Below, piece after piece: positions 49,167 to 59,944 of a stretch of 64,000 nt of DNA. The number at the start of each line of letters is the position of its first letter. Position 1 is the stretch's first letter. The position numbers and the translations under genes are program-made. The notes under the pieces were generated by a model that was not told the DNA's origin, made no database searches, and worked only from the letters and a program-made list of their open reading frames with translations. Source of the stretch: Malus domestica (taxonomy: Eukaryota; Streptophyta; Magnoliopsida; Rosales; Rosaceae); NCBI RefSeq assembly GCF_042453785.1, contig NC_091671.1, forward strand, positions 37,773,001 through 37,837,000, given 5' to 3'.

Positions 49167-50709
49167 CGTTTTCCCTATTGATTCTTAATACATACACCTC
49201 CTCTCTCATCCGCCGCACCAGATCCAAGCTCCACCGGAAGGATCTGATCCAGCCACAGAAACCTCACAATCAAATTTACCCAAACCGCACAAAAATTCCA
49301 GGAAAATAATATCTTTCCCGGAAAATCAAAACGAACACGGAGCTAATAAACCAATGCGTCCCAACAGACAGCGAGCGGACTCGGATTCGGGTCGGGATTC
49401 GGAGCAGCAAGATCCGGCGTATCGAGCTCGATGAATCTCGGCGTTTCGCTGCTCGTTTCTTGCGCGTTTCTTTCTTCTCCGCGACGGATTTTCTTTCCCG
49501 GATTTCGTTCAATTTTTTTTTCCCGATTTTCTTTTTCTTTTTTCTTTAATTTTTTTGTGTGCGAAAAACGCGGATACGCGGACTTCGGAGGAGAAAAGCG
49601 AAAAGAAAATGAATCGAAATAAATGATAACGTTGTCTCTGCGTGTTCTCGGACCGCCTCTCCGCGCCTTGTTCGTCGCTTCTTTCTATATATCCTTTCCA
49701 ACTTCAACTCTCTCTCTCTCTCTCTCTCTCTAACTCTTTCTCTCTCTAGAATAAAAATTCAAAAATATTGTAAGCAACGTTGTGTTGTTTTTCTATGCTC
49801 TCATCGGCCACTTCAGCATGGGATCCACGTCTCCCAGGGTTCCACGTGGCTTCTTGATATGAACGTGCCAGACGTGACTGCCACTTTCTCTTATGAGTCC
49901 TTTTCTTTCTCTCTCTCTCTCTCTTCCGGCAAAGCAAATCAAAGATTCAAATGTGAGCTTTTGAAATGTGTTTTTAAAATGATTTAAAATATTATTTTTA
50001 AATATTTTTGAGTTCTAAAAAGACTTGAAGTGTATTTTACAAGAATCATTAGTTATATGCTTCTTCTAATGAGTGTTTTAAGTTTTTTCCAGGATTTACT
50101 TATATTTTTACTAAAAATTGGTTCTAAAAATATTTTCACTAAAAGTGTTTTTTGTCATTTTAAAAGTACATCCAAACGAGCTTTATATTTTTGTTTAAGA
50201 AAAACTAATGAAAATGGCTTGAAAACTTTGAATTTTAATCAAGATGATAAAAATGTATTGTAAATGAATGGTACAAAAGTGATTTTTTAAAGTAAAAATA
50301 TATTTATCGTCAAAAATAAACAGTATCATAAATGTTTTGTTAAAACCCCTTTTGTTTACAGTGGGAAGCAATTAATTATTGATGCAACGCTATTGTATGT
50401 GCCTTAATGGCTAAGGGATCTAGCACGTACCTTTTTCTTTTCTTTTTGTAATTTTATTAGATATCTTATATTAGAGCAATTTCATCTCTAAAAAAATACG
50501 TCAGCATCCAGTTTATTTAATCCACTCAGTGAACAGCGATAGATCCTGATGAACACTAATAAGCCAAATGCATCTCTACCCCTAAAACTAAATAGCCTAG
50601 TCAATTTTATTAAAATATTATTAATTTTTATTATAAAATAATAATTTGATTTTTAATTTCTGACATGATCCCTTCTTCTTCTTCCCACTTTTCTCAAAAG
50701 GGTCTCTCT
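49167..50709. promoter_or_regulatory. SPIRRIG 5' UTR/promoter region and flank
   Basis: Directly upstream of the ATG is a leader with CT-rich blocks, including (CT)n at about 49709-49730 and again near 49907-49924. The TATATATCC at about 49686 could be part of a core promoter (minus strand). A G+C-richer stretch spans 49170-49480. A copy of the apple-type MITE follows at 50197-50342. The frames here show no family resemblance. Confidence 0.5.
50197..50342. mobile_element. Apple/pear-type MITE, copy 2
   Basis: It has the same order of motifs as 14810-14962: AACTAATGAAAATGGCTTGA, then TTTTAATCAAGATGATAAAA, GTAAATGAATGGTA, and a tail with AAACAGTAT and TTTTGTTAAA. It is more diverged than the other copies. 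Confidence 0.6.
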
Positions 50710-51270
50710 CAGTGGCGAAGCCAAGATCTTACATCGCGCGGGGGGTGGGGTGCTTTCACAAATACTTTATTTTTTAATGCCTAAAATACGAAATAGATTG
50801 GTTGTATTCCGATTTATTTATCTCAACTCAGAAAAATATCATACCGCATCAACCATTAGGTTAATATGCAAGATAGAGGTAGATTATACCCATACCGCAT
50901 CAACCATATAGTCACATAATCCAACTAATATTTAAGAGCAGATGGACTAGAAGTTCAAGCCAACAAAGAAAAATATCAACCAACATTCTTAGAGTAAGTG
51001 ATAAATCCTGGCAATTAGATTCAATTACTACGGTCAAAAACTTCGACCTAAATTAATCTCCTCCGCCCAAAGATGAACATGAAGTAATTAACAAGTTGAA
51101 GAAGCTACATCATTATAACTAGAATAAGAGAATCTCAAATCCATGAATTTCAAGATTGCAACTAAACTTACCAGAAATAAAATGATGTTATGCTATATCT
51201 TATACAAAGAAAAGGAAAAATTGCAGGATAGACCCATGACTACCCTTGTCCTTTAGTGGCTCCGCCACTG
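50710..51270. mobile_element. Non-autonomous hAT-type element (561 bp) with 8-bp duplication
   Basis: It starts CAGTGGCGAAGCCA and ends, inverted, CAGTGGCGGAGCCA. The target duplication is GTCTCTCT (50702-50709 and 51271-51278), perfect. An 8-bp duplication with CA-starting inverted ends is typical of the hAT superfamily. There is no transposase; the interior is AT-rich with a near-repeat of ATACCGCATCAACCAT at about 50842 and 50892. Confidence 0.87.
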
Positions 51271-54200
51271 GTCTCTCTGGACTCCCTTCTTCTTTTTCTT
51301 CCCTGATTTTCCAACTGTACGGTCAAACACAGTTTCACCAATTTTTCTTCCCTTCTTCTTTTTCTTATCTTGAAACCGCCAAAACCCATGTGAGATCAGC
51401 CAAGTTCACCCCGACCCGAATTCAAAGATAGGGGAAGATTGAAGCTTTCTAAAGGCTGAAAGAGATAAAGATAGAGAGGAAGGGTTTTGGATATGGAAGC
51501 TCGAGTTGGGGTCGTGGTGGAAGGAAAGCAGAAAGCTTCGAATTCAGCTCAGGGGGGCATGGCGGTATCGCCTGGCGTCATGTAGGTCGAGCAAGGGCTT
51601 AGCACATTATGAGTCGACCTAGAGACTAGCTTGGGCTGGGTGCCAGCCTATCTGCTCGGCTGGAGTGGATTGGCCCAGTGTCGAACCAATAATTTGGCTG
51701 GGTGCCAGCCTAAAGGTTCCCCGATAGAACTACTCTTAGGGTAATATCCGATTCATCTTTGAAGTTGAGAATCGAGCCAAATAATACTAATCAATTTTGT
51801 TCGTTTTCAGTTCCATCCTACCAATTTTGTTCGTTTCAAATATGAGATGAAGAATTAGACATAAAAGATGTAAGGTAAAAAATAGTGAATCGGGAAAGAA
51901 TGAGATAAATATTTAATGATTTTATGTGTAAGTTTTACGATTTGTGTAGGATGTTCAATAAGAAAGATAGAGATTTTAGGTCCGATTATCGTCAAATGCG
52001 AATTTGAACCACATTATTGCTAGCTCATTGTGAGGCTAAACTCACCCATTCCCCTTATTAGAGTAAACCAAATAGCCATTAGTCTAGTAGCATTTCTCTC
52101 CTTAATGTTAAAGAGGTCATACCATCAATCCCTTACTACTATTGTTAACTTATACTACTAGTAGTCTAAGTACAAGTGAACTAGCACATTATGGAGAGTG
52201 TAGAACATGCAGGGGTATCGATGGGTATAAAATGTATAACCAAGTAAAATGCTTAGATTGTCTGCTCCTTGTTTGGTCATAAGGATAATTATTCTTATTA
52301 GGTTAGGGCGGTTGGCCTAGGGATTACACATAATTGGTAATGGCATAACCAAAAGAGGCGTATGGGACAAGTTTACGCGTGCTACGTAGCACAGCAAAAC
52401 TGTATTGGGTAGCAACGATGGGTGCTAACTTGGACACCCATCCCAGGGTTAGGGGCGGGCCGATCACAAGTTTAAAATTTTATATAAAATCTTATAAATT
52501 TATAAAAATAAATTACAATAAGGAATTCAATATAAAATTAATTTCTCCGTGACACTCGTTAGGACCAACTACATGCTATATATCCCATGATATAACCAAC
52601 CATGATTTAATTTCTCATTAAAAATCATTTCATATAAAAATTTACTCACATCCAAACGCTTTTACTTGTGTTATTTTAATCTTTTTTTTTACAACACTTG
52701 TCTTATTTTAATAAGATAATTAGAATAGCACACTGTTTTTGGTAAAAAAAAAAAATTAAAAGTTCGCACTATTCACATCATATGAATTTTTACAATTATG
52801 ATCATTGTGTAAAAACCTAAATATCGAACAGTTTGATTCATTGTATTATATTGTGAAGCGAGTCGGTATAAAATAATTAACGTTATAATTATACATTAAC
52901 TTACTAATTTTAGTAGTACTCGAGCCCTACCATGTAAAAACATTCTGATCGATATGTAACAACTTATGATATGGTGGGGAAAGTAGATCCATCCGACATG
53001 TTTCATGCTAACATGTACTTGGAACATAATATGGTTGTATATTTGGGGGAGAATAATGTGTTTGCCAAATCGATACTAAAAGTGGACCCTGCCACCGTAT
53101 CAACATGCTCAAGAGTTTTTCTAAAAATAAATCAGCTGGGCTAAAGCGATAGCAGTCCATATTATCGGAAATCGAAAAAACTCACGAGGCATTTCAAATG
53201 TTACATTTCAAATTTATTAAAATGAGTTTAATTAAAGTGTTAATTAAGGAAAGCATGATGTCTACGACTCCTACTACCAAGTTGACCAAGAGTTGGTGGA
53301 AGTTTAAAATTATATCAAACCCTCAACCATTATTATATGTTCGATATTACTATGCAATATAGTCTAACAACGTTTTTGTAACGTAATCACATTCACATAT
53401 AACATTTTATCTTGACAATGTAATTATTCACAATTTCAAACTCAACGTTACCATAATAATCCTAGTGATATTATGTGTTATTAACTATAACTCTTAACTG
53501 TAATTTTTTTATGAGTATAGTGCGTAATATGACATTTCTAACAAATAAAACTTCCTATGGATTCAATTAAACAATGAAAAATTTCATCCAATAAACTAAA
53601 ATGCATAGTATTTTCTAACAACGTGTACAACCTGTAGACTAAATATCGCTACACCCAACCATCAACAATGTTAAAAAAAACGAGCCTTGAGGCGCGCCTA
53701 GGCGGCGATGAAAATGCCTCTACCCAGCGAAAGTAGGCTTAAACTCACTATACCAAATAATCAACTAGACTATATGACATACCCTCAAACTAGACTAAAT
53801 ATTAATAATTTTAGGTCACTTTAAGCAAGATTATCAATGTAATGTCTTGACTTCGTTTCGCCTTTTAAAACTTTGATAATCAGTGACTAATTTACTCTAG
53901 TTCTTTTTAACAAATATGTATAAATTCTTTTTCTTTGTAGAAAATTCTAATTTGGCATCTGATGGAGCCTTTCCGGTCCTTTATTATTATAATTTTTTTT
54001 TTTGGAGGTGTGGGATGTTGAATTCCCTTGGTGTGAATATGACTAAACAAAAGAAAACAAAAACCAAATTTGATTATAATTTCTGGTCATAGAAAATAAT
54101 TTAAGAGCAGCCGTACATTATACACCGTTTGATTTGTGTCATCCAGTTTAATAAATAAAACCAAAGGTTGGTACCAAATTCAAATAAAAGCAAAGATGTA

Positions 54201-55215
54201 TTTAGGTGAATTAGACTGTGACATAGCAGCTAAGTTAGGTAAATGAAAGAGGAAGTGATAGTTATTTCAATGGTAACAAATAGATTTAGCATGGGAAATC
54301 AGACGTAGTAGACTAGTTTAAACCGATGCATAATATTTAAAAAAAAAAAACAATGCATAATATTCGAAGTACATTTCTTTGAGAATGTACAAGGAATTTG
54401 ATGCTAACATGATCGAGTCAATTTGCAACACCGTTGTAATATATATATATATTTTTTTTTTACATTGAAAAGAAGCTTTATTAAACATCGAGAGAATTTT
54501 ATATGATAGCACAAGACTATGAATACCTAGACGTGAATATCAGAAACTATAACTGCGCCTTTAAGAAAAAACACACGGTCTGATTATCATCACAGAACAT
54601 AACATTTCCTTTCTTTCAATCATGGTATTTTGGTTGGGTGAGACATGAATGGCTATTTTTAATATATACAATGTCTTTTTATAGGTCTCAAAGGAGTCGA
54701 AATAAGAACATTTCAAGTGGAAATGAACTAAATTTTAGTCATTTTCATTTAGTTTATCTTTTCTTTTCAAAGTCATTTTCATTTAGTTCACCTTCTTTAG
54801 AAAGTTATCATAAATTAATACTTGGGAATTATTTAATAACTATTTATTTTTCAATTTTTATATTTTTGAAAGTTGAAAACTGTTTGATCACAAATAAACT
54901 AAAAGCTAAATTTTGAAAACTCAAAAATAAATTTCACTTTTTATTTTTCGGTTTTCAAAAAACGTGTGAACTTAAAAATAAAACAAAATTGTCACTTAGT
55001 CAGTGGTGTAGTGATATTCTTCTTCATTTGTAAGTAAGAAATCTTATGTTGAATTCTCGTCAAAAACAAATTGTTAACCTATTATGAGGTTTAACCTACC
55101 CTCTTACCCTTTTAGTGTAGTTAATATCGTTTGTTAAAAAAAAAATTGTTATTCCGCTTAATAATTATCTTAATCCAATTAGGTTTAAATATTTATTTCT
55201 GACATTTTTTTTACA

Positions 55216-55360
55216 GGAAACTAATGAAAATGACTTGAAATCTTTGAGTTTTAACGATAAAGATAAAATAAAGAGTAAATTAAATAGTACTAGGATTGAC
55301 ATTTTAATGTAAAAATATGATATTTGGTTAAAATGACATTTTCGTTAAATTTTTTTATTT
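55216..55360. mobile_element. Apple/pear-type MITE, copy 3
   Basis: It shares AACTAATGAAAATGACTTGA, TTTGAGTTTTAACGATAAAG, GTAAATTAAATAGTACTAGG ATTGACATTTTA and a TTTTCGTTAAA tail with the 14810 copy. Confidence 0.65.
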
Positions 55361-55825
55361 TTTTATTAACGTTCGAGAACCGCCTTGCGTAAATAATATT
55401 TTCCCGCCAAACCCGTGATTTGGTCCTTGTGTCGACCATCCGCCATTTTGCTAAACAATCGAAATAATTGTATTTTACTCGCCTGCTAATGCGAATATCA
55501 GCCGTACCTACTTCCAATCAAATCCCACTAATCACCTGATTTCCCCAAATCTACCGTACAAAAATTATAACAAATGAAGAGCGTGGCGCTACCCCACTGG
55601 AAGCGCGCGTGTGTCTGCAAGGAAGACAGGAATAAAAAAAGAACCACAAAGTCAGACACTGGTGCGGGCCCCACCATCTCGCAGACCGCGTGAAAGTGGC
55701 TCCCACGGCGGCACAGCCCTTCCCTTACCATTTTGATCCCACGATCAATCAGAACGCGCGAAATGCAAGAGTTTCGGTCTTTTGACATTCCGAAAGGCTG
55801 ACTTTTGAATCTTCTTTCTCTTTCC

Positions 55826-55826
<1 letters not shown>

Positions 55827-55852
<26 letters not shown>
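55827..55852. repeat. (TA)n microsatellite
   Basis: About 13 TA units are followed by a T run. Confidence 0.9.
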
Positions 55853-55861
<9 letters not shown>

Positions 55862-57159
55862 TAATCTGAACTATTTTGGTGGCTTGAACACTTCAGATTT
55901 GAAATCTTCCATATGAATCCATCATGGTGTTTGCTTTTTCTTGATTGACATCATGGCAATAGCTTAATTCCCCTTCTTCTAGTAGGGCCGTGGTTTTTTT
56001 CTTTTCTTTTCTTTTCAGGAATCAAGTATAAAATACGATTGGACATTGATCTATTATTGTCTGAATAATAAAATACTTATTACGTGACATGAGTGTGAAG
56101 AATATAAACCCTGAAACCAAAGATAAGAGGGTAAAGTTACGTGCAAGAACGAAAACAGCTAAGGTCCACTCGTGGCAGCTGCCCTTAGTGAAGTTTCGAG
56201 TGGGAAAAAAATATCAAGATGCTTACATAATTTTAATTTAACATATTTAAGTACTGAAATTTTTAAATAATATGTGTAATAAGCTATCATTATGAAACAT
56301 GCTTACACGTTAGCTTAATGAAATTTGAGAAGAAAAAAAAACAATTAAATTATAAAAGAAATTCTACTATCATGAATTTTATCCACTTTAATGCTTTTGG
56401 AACCTAAAAGAATATATTTTTTTCTTTCTAAAAACACTTTTAATATTTTAAAAACAATTTCAAATGAGCCCATATATGTTTTTAATCTTTTAATTGCTTG
56501 TATTTTTTGGACTTGGTAAAACTTTTCCCTAGTTTGTATTAACAATTGAGGTGTAATATTGGAATTTCAAATATTTGGAATTCTAAAAGTCATAAATGGA
56601 TAAGGTTTCAGTCCTTGGAATTTTGCCAGCACATCACCTAATAAAAATATTTACATGATGAAACAATTCTGGGCCGTTGACTGATTGGTAAGAAACAAGT
56701 TGAAGAGCGGTTAGAATTGGGCCTAATTTTTCAGCTGTTGGGGCCTCTTCCATTTTGAAGTTCTAATATTCTCTCAATTCAATAGAAACAAAGAGAAAAT
56801 GGCATAAAAGGACCACTTATCCATGCCTAATACAAATGCTTGGATGTTAAACATGACAATGAAGTTGGTTTACCATCGATAATATAAAAAATATGAGGTG
56901 TCGATATCTTGTGTCTAAGACAGGAGAAAAATTTGCATGTACTCGTGGTCACAACGTCTGTGTTTCACATTTATAATGTCATATCACCGTAACACTCAAC
57001 TATATATAAAATAGATTATAATATTCAACGAGTGCATATAAATTTTTAGCGCGGGAGGCTAGCTGAGCCCCACATGCCTATTGAGCCACTACAATTAAAC
57101 TATGCCCAATCTTAGTTTTGCAAAGTAGTCATCCTACTTTTTCTGAAGCATGCTCCTGC

Positions 57160-57330
57160 AATATAGGGTTTAGGGACTTGGCGGAACGAAAATGTTGTTT
57201 CTTTTGTCACCGAAATGTCACGATTTCGAGTCATGAAAACAATTTCTTCGCCAAGTAAGGGTAAGACTGTGTACGATAGATGTTTCTCCCAATCCTCGCA
57301 AAAGGAAGAGTCTTGTTAGCTTGAGGTCGC
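57160..57330 (+). repeat. Degenerate tRNA-derived SINE-like remnant
   Basis: GATTTCGAGTCATGAAAACA resembles a box B region. The following AGTAAGGGTAAGACTGTGTAC and CCAATCCTCGCAAAAGG match the layout of the Au-type SINE at 62220. No target duplication was found. Confidence 0.4.
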
Positions 57331-57509
57331 TCTTTAAGCTCTTGTAGTATACATTTTATTTGGAAATGCTATCAGTAATGAACGACCTAATTTTTGTATT
57401 GCGAGTTATTGTACTTTTTGGAATAGGGTACTGAGTCCATCATCACATCCTTGCTTTCTATCGAGCCACACAATTCTAACATAAACGACATTTACTAGTG
57501 CTTGTATTT

Positions 57510-57706
57510 GGAAGAGGATCCTCTCCTGAGCTTAGGATAGGGATCCTCCTAATCACGAAATCCAGACCGTTTAAATTTAATCCAATGGTTGTAATTATTA
57601 TAACTTTTAGAGAACCCTTATTTGGAGCTATTGGATTAAATTTGAACGGCCCGGATTTCGTGGTCATGAGGATCCTCATCTTGATCTCATGAGAGGATCC
57701 TCTTCC
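57510..57706. mobile_element. 197-bp palindromic MITE, Mutator type, 9-bp duplication
   Basis: The inverted ends are about 78 bp each, starting GGAAGAGGATCCTCTC on both strands. The left arm contains CACGAAATCC(A/G)G and AAATTTAATCCAAT, and so does the right when inverted. The duplication is CTTGTATTT (57501-57509) and CTTGTAATT (57707-57715), 8 of 9 matching. It can fold into one long hairpin. Confidence 0.85.
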
Positions 57707-57915
57707 CTTGTAATTTTGACACGCAATATATGAGGTCGATTATGATCGGTAGGTATCACGTATTCTAACAGTTGAACATGAAAACAAAAGAAAAAATTGC
57801 AGGCTAAAAACTGTTTGAAATGTGCTGGTAATGTTGCCTTATTTACCAATAAAAAGAGATAAATAACATTTGTTACGAATTTATAAGAAGATTATTAAGA
57901 AAAATGGAAACCTAA

Positions 57916-59572
57916 TTAAACTCTGTTATAAGCAACGGACTTGCTGAACAGATTGCGGATGTAGAGCACTTGAAGAGCGCTTGCACCGGCAAATACAAGG
58001 TACTCTGCAAGTGTGAAGTAGATCACTCGTTTGTTCGTGCTAACATTTGCTGCAACCATACAAAAATGTTGTTAGACGATAACACAATCAATTGGAAACG
58101 TACGAGACATACGGAAAAAGTTGAGATTACACCATTCAACTAATTGGCAATATGAGAAATAACCTAACTTATAACTTACAAGCACATGCAAAGTCTATTC
58201 GTTCCTGGATGCTGGATTCATAATCAACACTTACTATATCTATGCCTGGCATCGCGCGCTTTAAGGAACTTTTGCTCCGTTGTGATAGCCTCCAATGCTT
58301 CTCTCAGCTCGGCAATTTTAATATTCAGAGGGTCCATATGTTCTGCACCAAAATTACAATAAATGAAAATGACCTTGTTTTTTTCTAGACGTTTTAGTCA
58401 AAATGGTATCTAAGATTGGTATAATTCATCACTTTGATATTTGAGTTTGAAATCGATAGAAGTGGTCATTGAGTTTGTCCGCCATTAATCATTTCGGTCA
58501 TTATGTGAAGAATTTTGTTAAATAAGAATAAAAATGACAAAAATATCCTCAATTCAATAAACAATAGGCCAAAATGATTTGACAAAATTGAGAGTATTTT
58601 TGTCATTTTATGTTTATTTAATGGAGATTTTTTATGGAATAACTAAAATGATTGATGATGGACTCAAGACCACTTCTAACGATTTCAAATCTTAGAGACA
58701 AAAGTAAGGAGTTATGTCAATCTTATGAATCATTTTGACTAAAAGCATTTTTTCCCCGTTACATATGTGGTAAAATAAAAGCTGAAAACAACTGAGTAAC
58801 GATCAATCGGAGTTGAATGTGACCCATTTTATCATCATGAATAATCCGACGCAAACAATCAAAGGGATCCTCTCAAAATTTCAAACTCGAAAGACTCTCC
58901 TACCGTACATATTTCACTACCACGAAGCAAAAAATACATTGAACTAACCGTCTTTAGCCAATTCATGCTCATTTGGGATGTGGCCAACATGGATGTAGAA
59001 CGAAACAGTCTCAGGAGTCGAAGCAGGATTTCGAAAACAGAACTTGTAGATTCCGCTTTTTGGTGCCTTGAACTTGAACTTATCTCCCGACGTTCCTTTC
59101 AGAGAAGACACAATGCTACCTCCTGGAGCTGTAGCCTGCACAGACCACACATAAGTTGTATTGCACCTCCCATTTGAATGGAAATGTAACAATCTTCTAC
59201 GAATTATTTGACAAATTTCGTTGTTCGTAAATTAGGACTCTACATTTTGAAACAATGTCACCTACGTAATGATTTTGATTTACACCGTCTGACAGCGTAA
59301 CATGCTCAGTTATTTGACGTGAAAGTTTTGTATTAGGAGCTTACAGTGAAATCGATGCCAGGGTGGTCGGAGCTCCAGAAGATGTCATGGTCTATGGCAA
59401 CAAAGTTTCCGGAGACGGTGTCTCCCTCGTGCAGAACCTGCTCTGATACGCATTCAAACTCCGTCACGGTGATTGAAAGAGCAGTAGCAACACTGCCATT
59501 GCCGATGAGGCTCAGAAGAAAACCGTACGCCACGTAAATCTTGGCGGTCTCGAATCTCTTTCTTTTCTCCAT
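57916..59572 (-). CDS. p24 beta-type transmembrane emp24 (GOLD) cargo receptor (218 aa)
   Basis: Exons in transcript order: 59572-59345, 59135-58949, 58342-58235, 58049-57916; all junctions are GT-AG and the sum is 657 nt. Residues 12-31 form a signal peptide. The GOLD domain follows, with paired Cys at 41 (FECVSEQVL) and 109 (YKFCFRNP). Then a coiled coil (LNIKIAELREALEAI, KFLKARDARHR), a membrane helix (FTLAEYLVFAGASALQVLYI) and a short cytosolic tail ending SKSVAYNRV. p24 proteins cycle between ER and Golgi in COPI/COPII vesicles as hetero-oligomers and sort cargo such as GPI-anchored proteins. The SFYIHVGHIPNEHELAKD segment fits the plant beta subfamily; p24beta2 versus beta3 is not settled here. 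Intron 2 (58343-58948) carries a MITE. Transcribed divergently from the JmjC gene. Confidence 0.92.
58392..58744. mobile_element. MITE with about 120-bp inverted repeats, inside p24 intron 2
   Basis: The left arm starts TTTTAGTCAAAATGGTATCT and holds TTTGAAATCGATAGAAGTGG. Inverted, the right arm starts TTTTAGTCAAAATGATTCAT and holds TTTGAAATCGTTAGAAGTGG. The centre carries ACAAAAATATCCTCAATT and its near-inverse AATTGAGAGTATTTTTGT. It lies wholly within the intron and leaves the splice sites intact. A target duplication is not clear. Confidence 0.72.
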
Positions 59573-59944
59573 TTTTTTAAATCTTTGCTCTGGAATTCAA
59601 TCAGCCACAGAACTGAATCGATCGATCGAGAGAGAGAGTGTTCCTGAAGAAAATAGGGCGGCTTGAAATTCGGTTAATTCGTTGAGAAATCCGTTTGTTG
59701 CCTCCATGACTGTTTTCTTCATGATTGGGCTTTCTTTTGGGCCTAGCTTCTTTAAATGGTTGGGCTTCTACGCAATTTGTGCAATTTGATACCAAATTAA
59801 CTTGCACATGCAGCTTAACCGAACTCCTCTTTCCGTTTCCTGATCTCTGTAAAAATATCGATATACCTCCCAAAAAAAAAAAAAAACTTTCTCTCACTCT
59901 CAGTTCACCAAGCTCAGTGAGTCGGAAAGCGAATCAGTGCAGTA
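59573..59944. promoter_or_regulatory. Compact bidirectional promoter region (372 bp between start codons)
   Basis: It separates the minus-strand p24 gene from the plus-strand JMJ31-like gene. It contains both 5' UTRs. I see a pyrimidine tract CTTTCTCTCACTCTC at about 59888, an A16 run at about 59871, and GA repeats (GAGAGAGAGAG) near 59629. No clear TATA box was found for either side. Confidence 0.65.

Larger units (their letters stand above)
51271..57500. other. Long intergenic region with scattered repeats
   Basis: No gene was recognised. The stretch 51430-51740 is GC-richer, with GGCTGGGTGCCAGCCTA occurring twice (about 51636 and 51701), and may be a transposon scrap. Recognised items are repeat-family segments near 51970-52075 and 55010-55140, a MITE copy at 55216-55360, TA microsatellites at 54438-54449 and 55827-55852, and a SINE-like remnant at 57160-57330. 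The frames at 54318-55827 are chance. Confidence 0.55.

Noticed and set aside
57477..57692. Overlapping 64- and 67-aa frames on both strands
   Set aside because: Both are products of the palindromic MITE, which makes the two strands nearly identical.
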